Shown here: one piece after another, positions 1 to 8,224 of the stretch | Numbering within the stretch: the first letter of the stretch is position 1 | Layout of the letters: each line of letters starts with the position of its first letter | Origin: Cohaesibacter intestini | GTDB taxonomy: Bacteria > Pseudomonadota > Alphaproteobacteria > Rhizobiales > Cohaesibacteraceae | Length of the DNA stretch: 49,027 bases | Assembly: GCF_003324485.1 (NCBI RefSeq) | Contig: NZ_QODK01000009.1 | Coordinates: forward strand, 1-49,027 | Direction: 5' to 3' | Position numbers and translations under genes: made by a program | The notes under the pieces: generated by a model | Databases searched by the model: none | What the model saw: only the letters and a program-made list of their open reading frames with translations | What the model was told of the DNA's origin: nothing

Positions 1-1
1 G

Positions 2-442
2 AATCGGGTTGGGCAAGGCCGGTTTCAAGCCTACTCAGCAGGTTCGACACCGACAGGGGAGGTTCATCCCCGGACATTAGCATTGCTGAAGAGAATGAAT
101 TTCGACACCGGCTTTGCTCGTTCCAAAAGTTGGGATGAGTTCACAGTGCCGGAAGCTCCTAAGTTGGATTTTGTTTTCACGGTTTGTGACAACGCAGCCG
201 GAGAAGTGTGCCCAATTTGGCCGGGCCAGCCGATGACAGCCCATTGGGGCGTTCCCGACCCTGCGCATATCGAAGGCACGGATACCGAAATTGCTCTGGC
301 ATTCTCCGATTCCTACAGGATGCTATTTTCAAGAATTTCGATCTTTACAGCTCTTCCACTGGCCAGCATAGATCGCCTGTCCCTTCAGAAAAAGCTTGAT
401 GAAATCGGAAAATCAAAAGAGAAAGCTGACGAATGTCCGTAG
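2..442 (+). CDS. arsC: Arsenate reductase, thioredoxin-coupled (LMW-phosphatase type), 5' end missing
   Basis: The reading frame is open from base 2, so the start codon and the catalytic N-terminus (the CX5R loop) lie outside the window. The visible part runs through [17 protein letters not shown] and RSKSWDEF, which are typical of the low-molecular-weight phosphatase-like ArsC family. Later it shows the [15 protein letters not shown] segment, which carries the two redox cysteines that pass electrons from thioredoxin, and a W-x-VPDP motif. The enzyme reduces arsenate to arsenite in the cytoplasm. Its stop overlaps the start of the arsenite pump by 10 bp, so the two are co-transcribed and probably translationally coupled. 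An ArsR repressor would be expected just upstream but is not in the window. The family call is firm; only completeness is unknown. Confidence 0.93.
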   Translation, partial: NRVGQGRFQAYSAGSTPTGEVHPRTLALLKRMNFDTGFARSKSWDEFTVPEAPKLDFVFTVCDNAAGEVCPIWPGQPMTAHWGVPDPAHIEGTDTEIALAFSDSYRMLFSRISIFTALPLASIDRLSLQKKLDEIGKSKEKADECP

Positions 443-1503
443 ATGCAAATACCAGCGCCAACACTTCCGAACCTGGGGGAATTGGCTTTTTTGAGAAATG
501 GTTGTCCATATGGGTCGCCCTGTCGATTGCGGCAGGATTGATCCTTGGCGAACTTTTCCCAAGCCTGTTTGGAACACTTGCGGCACTTGAATATGCCCAT
601 GTCAATCTTGTGGTCGCTGTGCTCATCTGGGCGATGGTCTATCCGATGATGGTGTCGGTCGATTTCTCCAGCATCAGCCATGTGGCTGATGAGCCGAAGG
701 GACTGTTGATCACGCTCGTAGTCAACTGGCTGATCAAACCTTTCACGATGGCCGTTCTGGGCGTTGTATTTTTCAAATATCTGTTCGCAGATATGATGTC
801 CGCTGCTGATGCAGATTCCTATATCGCAGGTCTTATTCTGCTTGGAGCTGCTCCCTGTACCGCGATGGTCTTTGTGTGGTCTCAGCTCACCCGTGGAGAT
901 GCCAACTACACCCTCGTTCAGGTCAGTGTGAACGATTTGATCATGGTGGTCGCATACGCGCCTATAGTCGGTCTTCTTTTGGGCGTCACGGATATTCCTG
1001 TGCCTTGGGACACACTGATCCTGAGTGTCGTTCTGTATGTGGTTGTGCCGCTGGTTGCCGGTTACCTGACGCGCAAGGCTCTTGTATCGGGCAGCAAAAC
1101 CGATGAAGCAGTCGCAGAGTTCACTTCCAAACTGAAGCCAATCTCCGTGATCGGACTCTTGGCAACCGTGGTTCTGCTCTTCGGCTTCCAAGGCGGTGTC
1201 ATTCTATCCCAGCCCATCCTCATTGCGCTGATTGCGATCCCGCTATTACTGCAATCCTACGGCATTTTTGCCATTGCCTATGTTGCAGCATGGGTCATGA
1301 AAGTGCCGTTCAGAATTGCGGCTCCCTGCGCACTCATTGGAACCTCCAATTTCTTTGAACTGGCCGTTGCGGTCGCTATCGGCCTTTTCGGTCTTAACTC
1401 AGGAGCCGCTCTGGCCACTGTCGTAGGTGTTCTTGTTGAAGTGCCGGTGATGCTTTCCCTCGTTGCATTCGCAAAAAGGACCCGCCAGCACTTTCCGGCA
1501 TAA
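433..1503 (+). CDS. acr3: Arsenite efflux transporter of the ACR3 family
   Basis: A 356-residue hydrophobic protein with about ten membrane spans, the normal length for ACR3 (bile/arsenite/riboflavin transporter superfamily). Recognisable segments are [17 protein letters not shown] near the N-terminus, [11 protein letters not shown] (about residue 72), [15 protein letters not shown] (about 138-152) with the conserved functional cysteine, and [18 protein letters not shown] near residue 305. It exports arsenite across the inner membrane using the proton gradient. The ATG lies inside the end of the upstream arsC, and a small Cys-rich gene follows after 21 bp. Together with the two reductases it forms a reduce-and-export module. 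Annotation tools may label it arsB, but it is not of the ArsB/NhaD type. Confidence 0.95.
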   Translation: MSVDANTSANTSEPGGIGFFEKWLSIWVALSIAAGLILGELFPSLFGTLAALEYAHVNLVVAVLIWAMVYPMMVSVDFSSISHVADEPKGLLITLVVNWLIKPFTMAVLGVVFFKYLFADMMSAADADSYIAGLILLGAAPCTAMVFVWSQLTRGDANYTLVQVSVNDLIMVVAYAPIVGLLLGVTDIPVPWDTLILSVVLYVVVPLVAGYLTRKALVSGSKTDEAVAEFTSKLKPISVIGLLATVVLLFGFQGGVILSQPILIALIAIPLLLQSYGIFAIAYVAAWVMKVPFRIAAPCALIGTSNFFELAVAVAIGLFGLNSGAALATVVGVLVEVPVMLSLVAFAKRTRQHFPA

Positions 1504-1524
1504 GGAAAATGAAAGGGATCGACT

Positions 1525-1770
1525 ATGGCACAACATAAGCACTGCTATGGAACTATGTTTCACGACAGTCTGCATTTTGAAACAAACGAGAATATGGCAG
1601 GAAAGGTCTTTTCATTCGAAGTTGAAAATGCTGGCCTCACACGCTCAGATCGCCATGTCAAAGCCAGTATTCCAGAATGGGTTGAGTGTCGATCATGTGA
1701 AGAGTTTGATCATTGCTACAAACTTTGCGTTGCCAAGCTGATGCTGGAAACCGCCATAGCGAGACGTTGA
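1525..1770 (+). CDS. Small Cys/His-rich protein of the ars operon, function unknown
   Basis: An 81-residue soluble protein encoded 21 bp after the arsenite pump and 19 bp before the second arsC, with a purine-rich ribosome site (AAAGGGA) upstream of its ATG. No signal peptide or membrane span is visible. The N-terminus is rich in His and Cys (H4, H6, C7, H13, H17). The C-terminal part has four cysteines in a Cx2Cx5Cx3C pattern (C55, C58, C64, C68) plus His63, a plausible metal or arsenite site. The last 12 residues are predicted helical. I do not recognise a named family. Its place inside the operon, on the same strand and tightly spaced, argues for a real gene with a role in arsenic handling such as a chaperone, sensor or redox partner; that role is inference. 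Confidence 0.75.
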   Translation: MAQHKHCYGTMFHDSLHFETNENMAGKVFSFEVENAGLTRSDRHVKASIPEWVECRSCEEFDHCYKLCVAKLMLETAIARR

Positions 1771-1789
1771 TCGAAGAAAGAAACAAACA

Positions 1790-2194
1790 ATGACCGTTGT
1801 AATTCATCACAATCCCGATTGCGGAACGTCCCGCAACGTCTTGGAGATCATCAAAATGACCGGCAACCAGCCAGTCGTCATCGAATATCTCAACGATGGT
1901 TGGACAAAGCCACAGCTAATTGCTCTTTTTGCCGCGGCTAATCTCTCACCGAGACAGGCTTTGAGAGCTTCAAAATCTCCTGCAAAGGAGTTGGGGTTGA
2001 CCAATCCATCTGTTCCAGATGATGAGATTCTAGAACAGATGCTGAAGCATTCGGTTCTGGTTAATCGCCCGATCGTCTGCACTCCCAAAGACGTCAGGCT
2101 ATGTCGGCCATCTGAAGCCGTGTTTGAATTGTTGGATGTTGCCTCCGGCACTGAATTCGTGAACGAAGACGGAGAAAAGATCGTCGTTCCATGA
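1790..2194 (+). CDS. arsC: Arsenate reductase, glutaredoxin-coupled (ArsC/Spx fold)
   Basis: A 134-residue ArsC of the Spx/glutaredoxin fold. The catalytic cysteine lies in HNPDCGTSRNVLEII (Cys11), and the arginine-containing VNRPIV motif (about residue 91) follows, as in the plasmid R773 enzyme family. The length is typical. It reduces arsenate using glutathione and glutaredoxin, mechanistically distinct from the thioredoxin-type reductase at the start of this operon. It is the last gene of the ars operon, 19 bp after the small Cys-rich gene, and is followed by a perfect 10-bp hairpin. Having both reductase classes in one operon would let the cell draw on two thiol systems. Confidence 0.93.
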   Translation: MTVVIHHNPDCGTSRNVLEIIKMTGNQPVVIEYLNDGWTKPQLIALFAAANLSPRQALRASKSPAKELGLTNPSVPDDEILEQMLKHSVLVNRPIVCTPKDVRLCRPSEAVFELLDVASGTEFVNEDGEKIVVP

Positions 2195-2201
2195 TCTATG
2201 A

Positions 2202-2231
2202 GGTGGCTCGAACTAGACGTATCGAGCCACC
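2202..2231 (+). terminator. Hairpin after the ars operon
   Basis: GGTGGCTCGA at 2202-2211 pairs perfectly with TCGAGCCACC at 2222-2231 around a 10-nt loop, 8 bp after the arsC stop. The following stretch has only a short pyrimidine run (CTTCCTG), so it is a weak intrinsic terminator at best, but its position fits the end of the operon. Confidence 0.5.
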
Positions 2232-2762
2232 CTTCCTGCAGTAGAAGCTAGCTCTTCGGATAGACCAAAAGAATTTTCGAATGGCCGCTTTAGCCTGCGG
2301 CATTGGTCATCTCGCATCCGCAGGAAACGGCAACTTCCCGCCCCTTGCCAGACACGCTATCAGTGGTCACGAGTTTCGACGCTGAAGCGCATGCCTCGCA
2401 AGTCTGAGGAACTGGAACTTGAGCACTGAAAACGTCGCACTTTGTCAGAATGGTAGCAAGGAGGAGCGCGTAGATGCCTTCACTCATAGAGTGAAGAGGT
2501 ACTAAGACTGAGTGATTTGAGGGAAAACTGGGGGAATAGATTTTCTGGAAACAGAAAAACCGAATAAATTCAATAATTTAAAAAGGGAGAATGGCGGAGA
2601 GGAAGTCCTTCTGACGGATTTGGATGATATTGATTTTTCTTTTTGTTTCTATGATTTTAGCCCTATTTGCATAGTGACCATCAAAAATGGATGTGTAGCA
2701 AAATGTGTAGCAACCGTCATTGACTGGACGACGTTGCAACACTGGTAAAATGGGTAGAATTA
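2232..2762. other. Non-coding gap between the ars operon and the integrase
   Basis: No convincing gene. Contents are a perfect 8-3-8 palindrome (CTTCACTC, spacer, GAGTGAAG at 2478-2496), an AT-rich tract around 2520-2680 consistent with an integrase promoter region, and a tandem TGTGTAGC motif just before the integrase. No tRNA gene or tRNA end is visible, so the integration site is not apparent. Confidence 0.6.
2691..2713 (+). repeat. Tandem 11-bp repeat upstream of the integrase
   Basis: ATGTGTAGCAA occurs at 2691-2701 and again at 2703-2713, about 50 bp before the integrase start. Related TGTGTAAC/TGTGTGAC motifs occur next to the integrase fragment at the right end of the window. They could be recombinase arm sites, a crossover core or an operator. 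The repeat is directly visible; the role is inference. Confidence 0.55.
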
Positions 2763-4094
2763 ATGGGCGGTTTGATCAAACGCGGGAAAGGCACTTTCCA
2801 CTTCAGAATGAGGGTGCCGAAGGAATATGTCGGTGTCGCCGGAAAGACCGAAATCCATCGCACGTTGAAAACTGACAGTGCGCGCAAGGCAGCCGAATTG
2901 GTCCCCGCGATGAGAAAGAGTGTCTTGGACGAACTGAAGGCATTGAAGCTTCTTCATGATGAGCCGAATAGCGCGAATGCTTATCGAGCTGCTCAAGAGA
3001 TTGTCAAAAAACATGGTTTAAATTACATGCCTTCAGATGCCCTTTTATTGGCGCCGCTGGAGAAAACCTTGGTTCGTTTCGAAAAGCTTGCGGAAGGCGA
3101 TAACATTCAGGTGGCCCGAGCACTTTTAGGAGGTATTAAAGAACCAGGTTTGCGATTGACCGGATTGGTCGCAACAGTTGAGGAATACCGTGGGCATGAC
3201 AACCGGCATAAGAATGACGACCAATTGCGCAAATGGCGTAACCCTCGGAAAAAGGCTGTCCGAAATCTGATGAAATCAATTGGAAACAAGGACATACTTA
3301 TCTCTGAAATCGACGCCGCGGCTGTTCAGAAACACAAAATGCTCTGGCAGAAGGCAGTATCTACGGGCAAGACGAAGCCCGACACTGCCAACAAAGATTT
3401 TATATACATGCGCTCGATGCTCAGTGATTACTACGAAAGCATCGGAATGGCCGAGTCACCAAGGCCTTATCAGGGTATTGGCATCAAGAAGGACCGTTAC
3501 GAGAAACCCAACCGAAAACTCGAAATTCCGGTTAGCTGGATGACCGAGAAGTGGCTTTCACCCGGCGCATTGGATGGGATCAACCAAGAGGCAATTGATA
3601 TTCTACTGATCTCAATCGAGACAGGATGCCGTCAGAGTGAGATTTCGAATTTGCCCCCACATGCGATTGTACTGGACGATCCAATCCCGCACCTTAACAT
3701 TCAAGTGGAAGAAGGAGATATGTGTCGCGAGGTTAAGAATACAGCATCTCAACGGCAGGTGCCCCTCGTTGGAGTTGCTCTGGCAGCAGCCAAACGGCAC
3801 CCAGAAGGATTTCCAACGTATCGTGGCAACAGCAACTATTCCAACACGATAAACAAGGCCCTGAGAGAAAAAGGCCTTTTACCCTCCGAAAAACACACTG
3901 TTGGTGGCACAAGGCATGCGTTTGAGTCTCGCTTAAAGAAGGTTCAACTGCCCAATGATGACCGTGGCGAATTGATGGGCCACAGCGTCAAGTCTATTCG
4001 GGACCGCGAACTCTACGGCGACGATATGACCCTTGCAGACAAATTGGCTTTGCACAATCTCATTGTACTTCCCGTGCCGAAGCATTTGGAATGA
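2763..4094 (+). CDS. Tyrosine recombinase (phage/island-type integrase)
   Basis: A 443-residue integrase. The first 60 residues (GGLIKRGKGTFHFRMRVP) look like the DUF6538 N-terminal domain common in alphaproteobacterial integrases, followed by a SAM-like core-binding domain (about 130-240). The catalytic domain shows Arg290 in GCRQSE, the HTVGGTRHAF block with Arg384-His385, His407 in GHSVKS, and the nucleophile Tyr418 in RELYG. All key residues are present, so it is probably active. It lies between the ars operon and the housekeeping gdh gene, so it may be the integrase of an island that carries ars or one that sits to its right. A truncated relative lies at 48305-48634. No excisionase is visible nearby. 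Confidence 0.92.
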   Translation: MGGLIKRGKGTFHFRMRVPKEYVGVAGKTEIHRTLKTDSARKAAELVPAMRKSVLDELKALKLLHDEPNSANAYRAAQEIVKKHGLNYMPSDALLLAPLEKTLVRFEKLAEGDNIQVARALLGGIKEPGLRLTGLVATVEEYRGHDNRHKNDDQLRKWRNPRKKAVRNLMKSIGNKDILISEIDAAAVQKHKMLWQKAVSTGKTKPDTANKDFIYMRSMLSDYYESIGMAESPRPYQGIGIKKDRYEKPNRKLEIPVSWMTEKWLSPGALDGINQEAIDILLISIETGCRQSEISNLPPHAIVLDDPIPHLNIQVEEGDMCREVKNTASQRQVPLVGVALAAAKRHPEGFPTYRGNSNYSNTINKALREKGLLPSEKHTVGGTRHAFESRLKKVQLPNDDRGELMGHSVKSIRDRELYGDDMTLADKLALHNLIVLPVPKHLE

Positions 4095-4347
4095 AACATG
4101 CTCTTTCGAACTTCGACCAGACCACCGAGAAATCGCTTTTCTCTTTTTGCTGGCATGAATAGCGCCTTTTCGGGCAACAGTCATCACAGAAGTCAGTCCC
4201 TCTATAACCAATCAGTCTTGGAAAGCGCTAACAAGGCTTCGTACCCTAGCCTCATCCACCCTGTCGAATTGCCCGATCATCCTCTCAAAGAGCGGGAAAA
4301 TCGCGGGGGCCGGTAACTCTGAATTTTCGAGTTTGAAGGGGTCAACA

Positions 4348-5763
4348 ATGCCGCAAAAAATGGAACATTCGATCTTGGCGACTGTCGACAAGATCTTCGA
4401 TGACGCGTCTTCCCTTTGCCATCTGGAGGATGGCCTGAAAGAGCGCATCAAAGCCTGCAACCTCACTCTCACCATCCGCTTTGGCGTTCGTCTGCGCGGG
4501 AAAGTCATCAGCTTCAATGGCTGGCGTTCGGTGCATAGCGAGCATCAGCATCCGGCCAAGGGTGGCATTCGCTATGCTCCCAACGTCGATCAGGATGAAG
4601 TCGAGGGTTTGGCTGCCCTGATGACTTATAAATGCGCCCTGATGGGCATTCCCTTTTCCGGCTCCAAAGGGGCCTTGCAAATCGATCGCACGGAATGGGA
4701 GCCCCATGAATTGGAACGGATCACCCGACGCTTCACTCAAGAGCTTGCCAAGCGCAATCTGATCGGGCCAAGCCAGAATGTCCCTGCGCCGGATATGGGA
4801 ACCAGCGAAACCGAGATGGCCTGGATCGCCGACGAATATCAACGCCTCAATCGGCTCGATATCAATGCGGCGGCCTGTGTGACCGGCAAGCCCCTCACCC
4901 ATGGTGGCATCGAGGGACGGGTCGAGGCGACCGGGCGAGGCACTCAATATGCGGTGCAGGCTTTCTTCCGATCTTGGCAGGACCGCGGCCCGCTCGGCCT
5001 TGAGGGGCCTTTGAAAGGCAAGTCCGTCATCATTCAGGGCCTGGGCAATGTGGGTTATCACGCCGCCAAATTCCTGTCCGAAGAGGATGGCTGCATCATC
5101 ACAGGCGTCATCGAGCGAGATGGCTCGCTATATTGCGCCGAGGGGCTGGATATTGAAAAGCTGTATCAGCATATGAAAAAAAACGGCGGAGTCAAAGATT
5201 TCCCTGGCACCACCTTCAATGCGGATGGAGCAAAGCTGCTTGAGGCACCGTGTGACATCCTGATCCCCGCAGCGCTTGAGAATGTCATTACTTCGGCCAA
5301 TGCAGCCGACATTCAAGCCAAACTGATTGTCGAGGCCGCCAATGGCCCAATCAGCCATGAAGGCAACGAGATCCTGCGCGCACGCGGCATTCCGATCCTG
5401 CCCGATATCTATGTCAATTCGGGTGGCGTGACGGTGAGCTACTTCGAGTGGATCAAGAATCTTGGGCATATGCAGCTGGGATTGCTCGATCATCAGCGAC
5501 AGGAAAACCAGAATCGGCGGATTGCCGAAATGCTGGAATCGATGACCGGAGCAAAGATCCCGCAGGACCAGTGGGACAGCTTTGTGCGTGGCAGCGACGA
5601 AATTGACCTTGTCCGCTCGGGCTTGGGCGAAATGATGCGCAAGGCCTTTGAACGGATGCTCGCTATCTATCAGACACGCGATGGCGTCCCGGACCTGCGC
5701 ACTGCAGCCTATATTCTGGCCATTGAAACGGTGGCCAAATCCTATCAGGTTAGCGGCATTTGA
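4348..5763 (+). CDS. gdh: Glu/Leu/Phe/Val dehydrogenase (glutamate dehydrogenase)
   Basis: A 471-residue enzyme interconverting glutamate and 2-oxoglutarate plus ammonia. The substrate domain has HPAKGGIRYAPNVDQDEV and the catalytic-lysine region PFSGSKGAL, in place of the more usual GGAKGG. PAPDMGTSETEMAWIADEY follows. The nucleotide domain carries GLGNVGYHAAK at about residue 232. The ATG at 4348 is preceded by GAAGGGG at a good distance; an in-frame TTG at 4333 is less likely. The gene stands alone between an integrase and a strong terminator. Being close to PxpABC and an aminotransferase, it could feed glutamate into the TCA cycle. Whether it uses NAD or NADP cannot be read with certainty, although the GLGNVG pattern suggests NAD. 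Confidence 0.92.
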   Translation: MPQKMEHSILATVDKIFDDASSLCHLEDGLKERIKACNLTLTIRFGVRLRGKVISFNGWRSVHSEHQHPAKGGIRYAPNVDQDEVEGLAALMTYKCALMGIPFSGSKGALQIDRTEWEPHELERITRRFTQELAKRNLIGPSQNVPAPDMGTSETEMAWIADEYQRLNRLDINAAACVTGKPLTHGGIEGRVEATGRGTQYAVQAFFRSWQDRGPLGLEGPLKGKSVIIQGLGNVGYHAAKFLSEEDGCIITGVIERDGSLYCAEGLDIEKLYQHMKKNGGVKDFPGTTFNADGAKLLEAPCDILIPAALENVITSANAADIQAKLIVEAANGPISHEGNEILRARGIPILPDIYVNSGGVTVSYFEWIKNLGHMQLGLLDHQRQENQNRRIAEMLESMTGAKIPQDQWDSFVRGSDEIDLVRSGLGEMMRKAFERMLAIYQTRDGVPDLRTAAYILAIETVAKSYQVSGI

Positions 5764-5790
5764 CCCTTCTGCAGGTCTCATCACACATTG

Positions 5791-5819
5791 AAAAAGCCCC
5801 TCTGACGAGGGGCTTTTTT
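5791..5819. terminator. Strong bidirectional intrinsic terminator
   Basis: AGCCCCTC (5795-5802) pairs with GAGGGGCT (5807-5814) around a TGAC loop, with A5 before and T5 after. It lies between the convergent gdh and 2-hydroxyacid dehydrogenase genes and can terminate both. Confidence 0.92.
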
Positions 5820-5844
5820 GTTTCATCGGTTGGCAATCTTGCGA

Positions 5845-6792
5845 TCAGATCACTGGGGTAGGCAATGGCTTACCGGCAAAATGCGCATCCAGATTGTCAT
5901 AGACCAGCTTGCCCATTGCCTTGCGTGTTTCGACCGTACCGCTGGCATGGTGTGGCTGGAGCAGGACATTCTCCAGGGCAAGGAAGCGCGGATTGAGGGC
6001 GGGTTCGCCTTCAAAGACATCTAGACAGGCAAAGCCAAGCGCCTTGCTTCCCAACGCGTCGAGCAGAGCCTCTTCATCGATGTTGGAGGCACGTGAGACG
6101 TTGATCAGCATCCCGTCCGCACCCAAAGCGACAAGAACCTCTTTGTTGACGATATGGCGCGTTGCTGGTCCACCGGTGAGGGTGACGAACAAGAAGTCAG
6201 ACCGTGCTGACAGTGCTTTTGCATCTTCGATATAGGTCCAGTCAGCGGCAAAGTCCCGCGGGGCGACATCGCAATAAGCGATATCCATATCAAAAGCAGC
6301 GCAGCGTCTGGCGACTTCATAGCCGATCCGGCCCAGTCCAAGAATGCCGACCGACTTGCCAAACACACGGGTCTTGAGGGGATAAAGCCCTTCATTTTGC
6401 CATTTACCGGACCGAACCCAGCTTTCTGCCCCAATCACTCCGCGCGAAGCGGCAAGCAACATGGCAACCCCCAGATCGGCGACATCCTTGGTCAAAACAT
6501 CCGGCGTATTGGTGACCCGAATGTTGGCCGCTTTGGCCGCTTCCAGATCCACCGCGTCATAGCCGACCCCATAGACAGAAATGACCTCAAGGTTGGGCAG
6601 TGCTTCAATCAGCGCCCGGTTTGCTCCCAATTCGCCACGGGTCGCAATGCCGCGGATCAATGGTGCGCATTGAGCGAGAAATGCCTGTTTGTCCGTCGCC
6701 TCAAAGAAGCGATGCACCTCGAAACGCGCCTCCAGACGCTCCATATCCCATTCGGGATAGGGGCCGATTTGCAAGATGTGGGGTTTGGTCAT
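5845..6792 (-). CDS. D-isomer-specific 2-hydroxyacid dehydrogenase
   Basis: A 315-residue NAD(P)H-dependent oxidoreductase that reduces 2-oxo acids such as glyoxylate or hydroxypyruvate to D-2-hydroxy acids. The cofactor site is GILGLGRIGYEVARR (about residue 149). The three catalytic residues are visible: Arg in NVSRASNIDE, Glu in DVFEGEP and His in LQPHHASGT. YGVGYDAVDLEAA and NTPDVLTKDVADLGVAMLLA are family signatures. The ATG follows GAGGAGG in the mRNA sense. It is transcribed in the same direction as the upstream aminotransferase, but a terminator at 6882-6923 separates them, so it is probably its own unit. The substrate cannot be fixed from sequence; the glyoxylate/hydroxypyruvate reductase (GhrB-like) group is the closest guess. 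Confidence 0.88.
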   Translation of the reverse strand: MTKPHILQIGPYPEWDMERLEARFEVHRFFEATDKQAFLAQCAPLIRGIATRGELGANRALIEALPNLEVISVYGVGYDAVDLEAAKAANIRVTNTPDVLTKDVADLGVAMLLAASRGVIGAESWVRSGKWQNEGLYPLKTRVFGKSVGILGLGRIGYEVARRCAAFDMDIAYCDVAPRDFAADWTYIEDAKALSARSDFLFVTLTGGPATRHIVNKEVLVALGADGMLINVSRASNIDEEALLDALGSKALGFACLDVFEGEPALNPRFLALENVLLQPHHASGTVETRKAMGKLVYDNLDAHFAGKPLPTPVI

Positions 6793-6881
6793 GGATACCT
6801 CCTCGAAATAACCAGAAGATGCAGGGAAACCGCTATGGCTGCGATCGCCTCAATGCGACATGCAGCGCTTGCAAGCGGCCT

Positions 6882-6923
6882 AAAAAAGCTTGGCGAGCGA
6901 CAACCATGCAGGCCGCGCTCGCC
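6882..6923 (-). terminator. Intrinsic terminator after the TRAP/aminotransferase operon
   Basis: On the minus strand GGCGAGCG and CGCTCGCC (6892-6899 and 6916-6923) form an 8-bp GC stem followed by a run of six U (the A run at 6882-6887). It lies after the aminotransferase stop and before the 2-hydroxyacid dehydrogenase. Confidence 0.75.
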
Positions 6924-6986
6924 GAGGGAGATGAAAAGACTGAAGTCGATCACTCGGATCAACTTCAGGTGCAAGTTGGGCTGCTG

Positions 6987-8195
6987 TTAAGACAGGGCCT
7001 TGCAGGCTCGGGTGATGCGCGCGCACCCGTCCTTGATGATCTCTTCGCTGGTGGCGACAGAGATGCGGAAATAAGGTGATAGGCCGTAGGCAACGCCAGC
7101 AATGACGGCCACACCTTCGCTTTCGAGCAGATAGAGCACGAAGTCCCCATCGGTCTTGATCACTTTGCCATCCGGGGTTTTCTTGCCCAGAACACCGGCG
7201 CAGTTTGGATAGACATAGAAGGAGCCTTCCGACACCCCACAGGTGATACCGGGGGCTTCGTTGAGCATAAATACGGCCAAATCACTGCGCTGCTTATAGA
7301 CATCCAACCACGCTTCAACATCACTCTGATCGCCATTCAGCGCCGCCGTTGCCGCCGCCTGACTTACTGAGGACGCACAAGAGGCCATTTGGGACTGAAG
7401 CTTGTTGATGGCACCAACTAATGCTTTTGGACCGCAGCCATAGCCGATGCGCCAGCCGGTCATCGCATAGGTTTTGGACACGCCATTGATCAGGAAAGTG
7501 CGGTCAATCAGACCGGGCTCCACGGCAACAGGGCTGACGACCTGCTCTCCGGTGAAGACGATTTCATCATAGATGTCATCGGTCAGCAGCCAAACCTGCG
7601 GATGACGCATCAGGACATCTGTGACGACCTTGAGGTCCTCTTTGGAATAAACCGCTCCGGTTGGGTTGCTGGGCGAATTGAGGATCAGCCAACGGCTATT
7701 CGGGGTGATCGCTGCCTCGAGGGCTTCGGCGGTCAATTTGAAACCGGTGGATTCAGGGCATTCGACAATCACTGGCGTGCCGCCGCAAGCCAACACCATA
7801 TCGGGATAAGACACCCAGAATGGCGCAGGAATGAGAACCTCATCGCCCTTTTCAACGGTCGCCATCAGGGTATTGAAGATAACCTGCTTGCCGCCATTGC
7901 TCACGGTGATTTGGTCCATGCCGTAGGAAAGTCCGGTGCGTTTTTCCAGACGCGCTGCAATGGCCTTGCGCAGGGGCACGGTTCCCGGGACGGCGGTATA
8001 TTTGGTATCGCCTTCCATGATGGCCTGACAAGCGGCTTCCTTGATGGAGAGCGGGGTGTCGAAGTCGGGCTCTCCAACCGTCAGATTGACAATATCGCGG
8101 CCCTGTTCGCGCAGTTCGCGGGCGCGGTCTGCGGCAGCCGTGCTGGGGGATGGTTTGATGCGCTTGATGCGATCAGCAAGTTTGAGTTCAGACAC
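6987..8195 (-). CDS. PLP-dependent aspartate-type aminotransferase (class I/II)
   Basis: A 402-residue aminotransferase of the Ib aspartate aminotransferase type. The N-terminus ADRIKRIKPSPSTAAADRARELREQGRDI and VNLTVGEPDFDTP are diagnostic. NSPSNPTGAVYS supplies the PLP-contacting Asn, the lysine that binds PLP lies in GVSKTYAMTGWRIGY, and FRISVATSEE holds the carboxylate-binding Arg. The start is GTG, preceded by GGAGGAAA. It is the last gene of the operon, 29 bp after dctM, and is closed by a terminator. Next to a TRAP importer, an SDR and the Pxp cluster, it probably transaminates the imported amino acid or its product with 2-oxoglutarate or oxaloacetate as partner. The family is certain; the physiological substrate is not. 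Confidence 0.92.
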   Translation of the reverse strand: MSELKLADRIKRIKPSPSTAAADRARELREQGRDIVNLTVGEPDFDTPLSIKEAACQAIMEGDTKYTAVPGTVPLRKAIAARLEKRTGLSYGMDQITVSNGGKQVIFNTLMATVEKGDEVLIPAPFWVSYPDMVLACGGTPVIVECPESTGFKLTAEALEAAITPNSRWLILNSPSNPTGAVYSKEDLKVVTDVLMRHPQVWLLTDDIYDEIVFTGEQVVSPVAVEPGLIDRTFLINGVSKTYAMTGWRIGYGCGPKALVGAINKLQSQMASCASSVSQAAATAALNGDQSDVEAWLDVYKQRSDLAVFMLNEAPGITCGVSEGSFYVYPNCAGVLGKKTPDGKVIKTDGDFVLYLLESEGVAVIAGVAYGLSPYFRISVATSEEIIKDGCARITRACKALS

Positions 8196-8224
8196 GATTT
8201 CCTCCGTGTACTTTTATGGTGGGG

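Noticed and set aside
385-1191. 268-codon frame antisense to the arsenite pump
   Set aside because: It is His/Asp/Arg-rich with no recognisable domain and exactly mirrors the strongly recognisable acr3 gene; a shadow frame.
2290-2487. 65-codon minus-strand frame with a CEACASASK and VSCGCE motif
   Set aside because: It has no ribosome site, its start codon lies inside a perfect hairpin, and it matches no family I know; probably chance coding potential.
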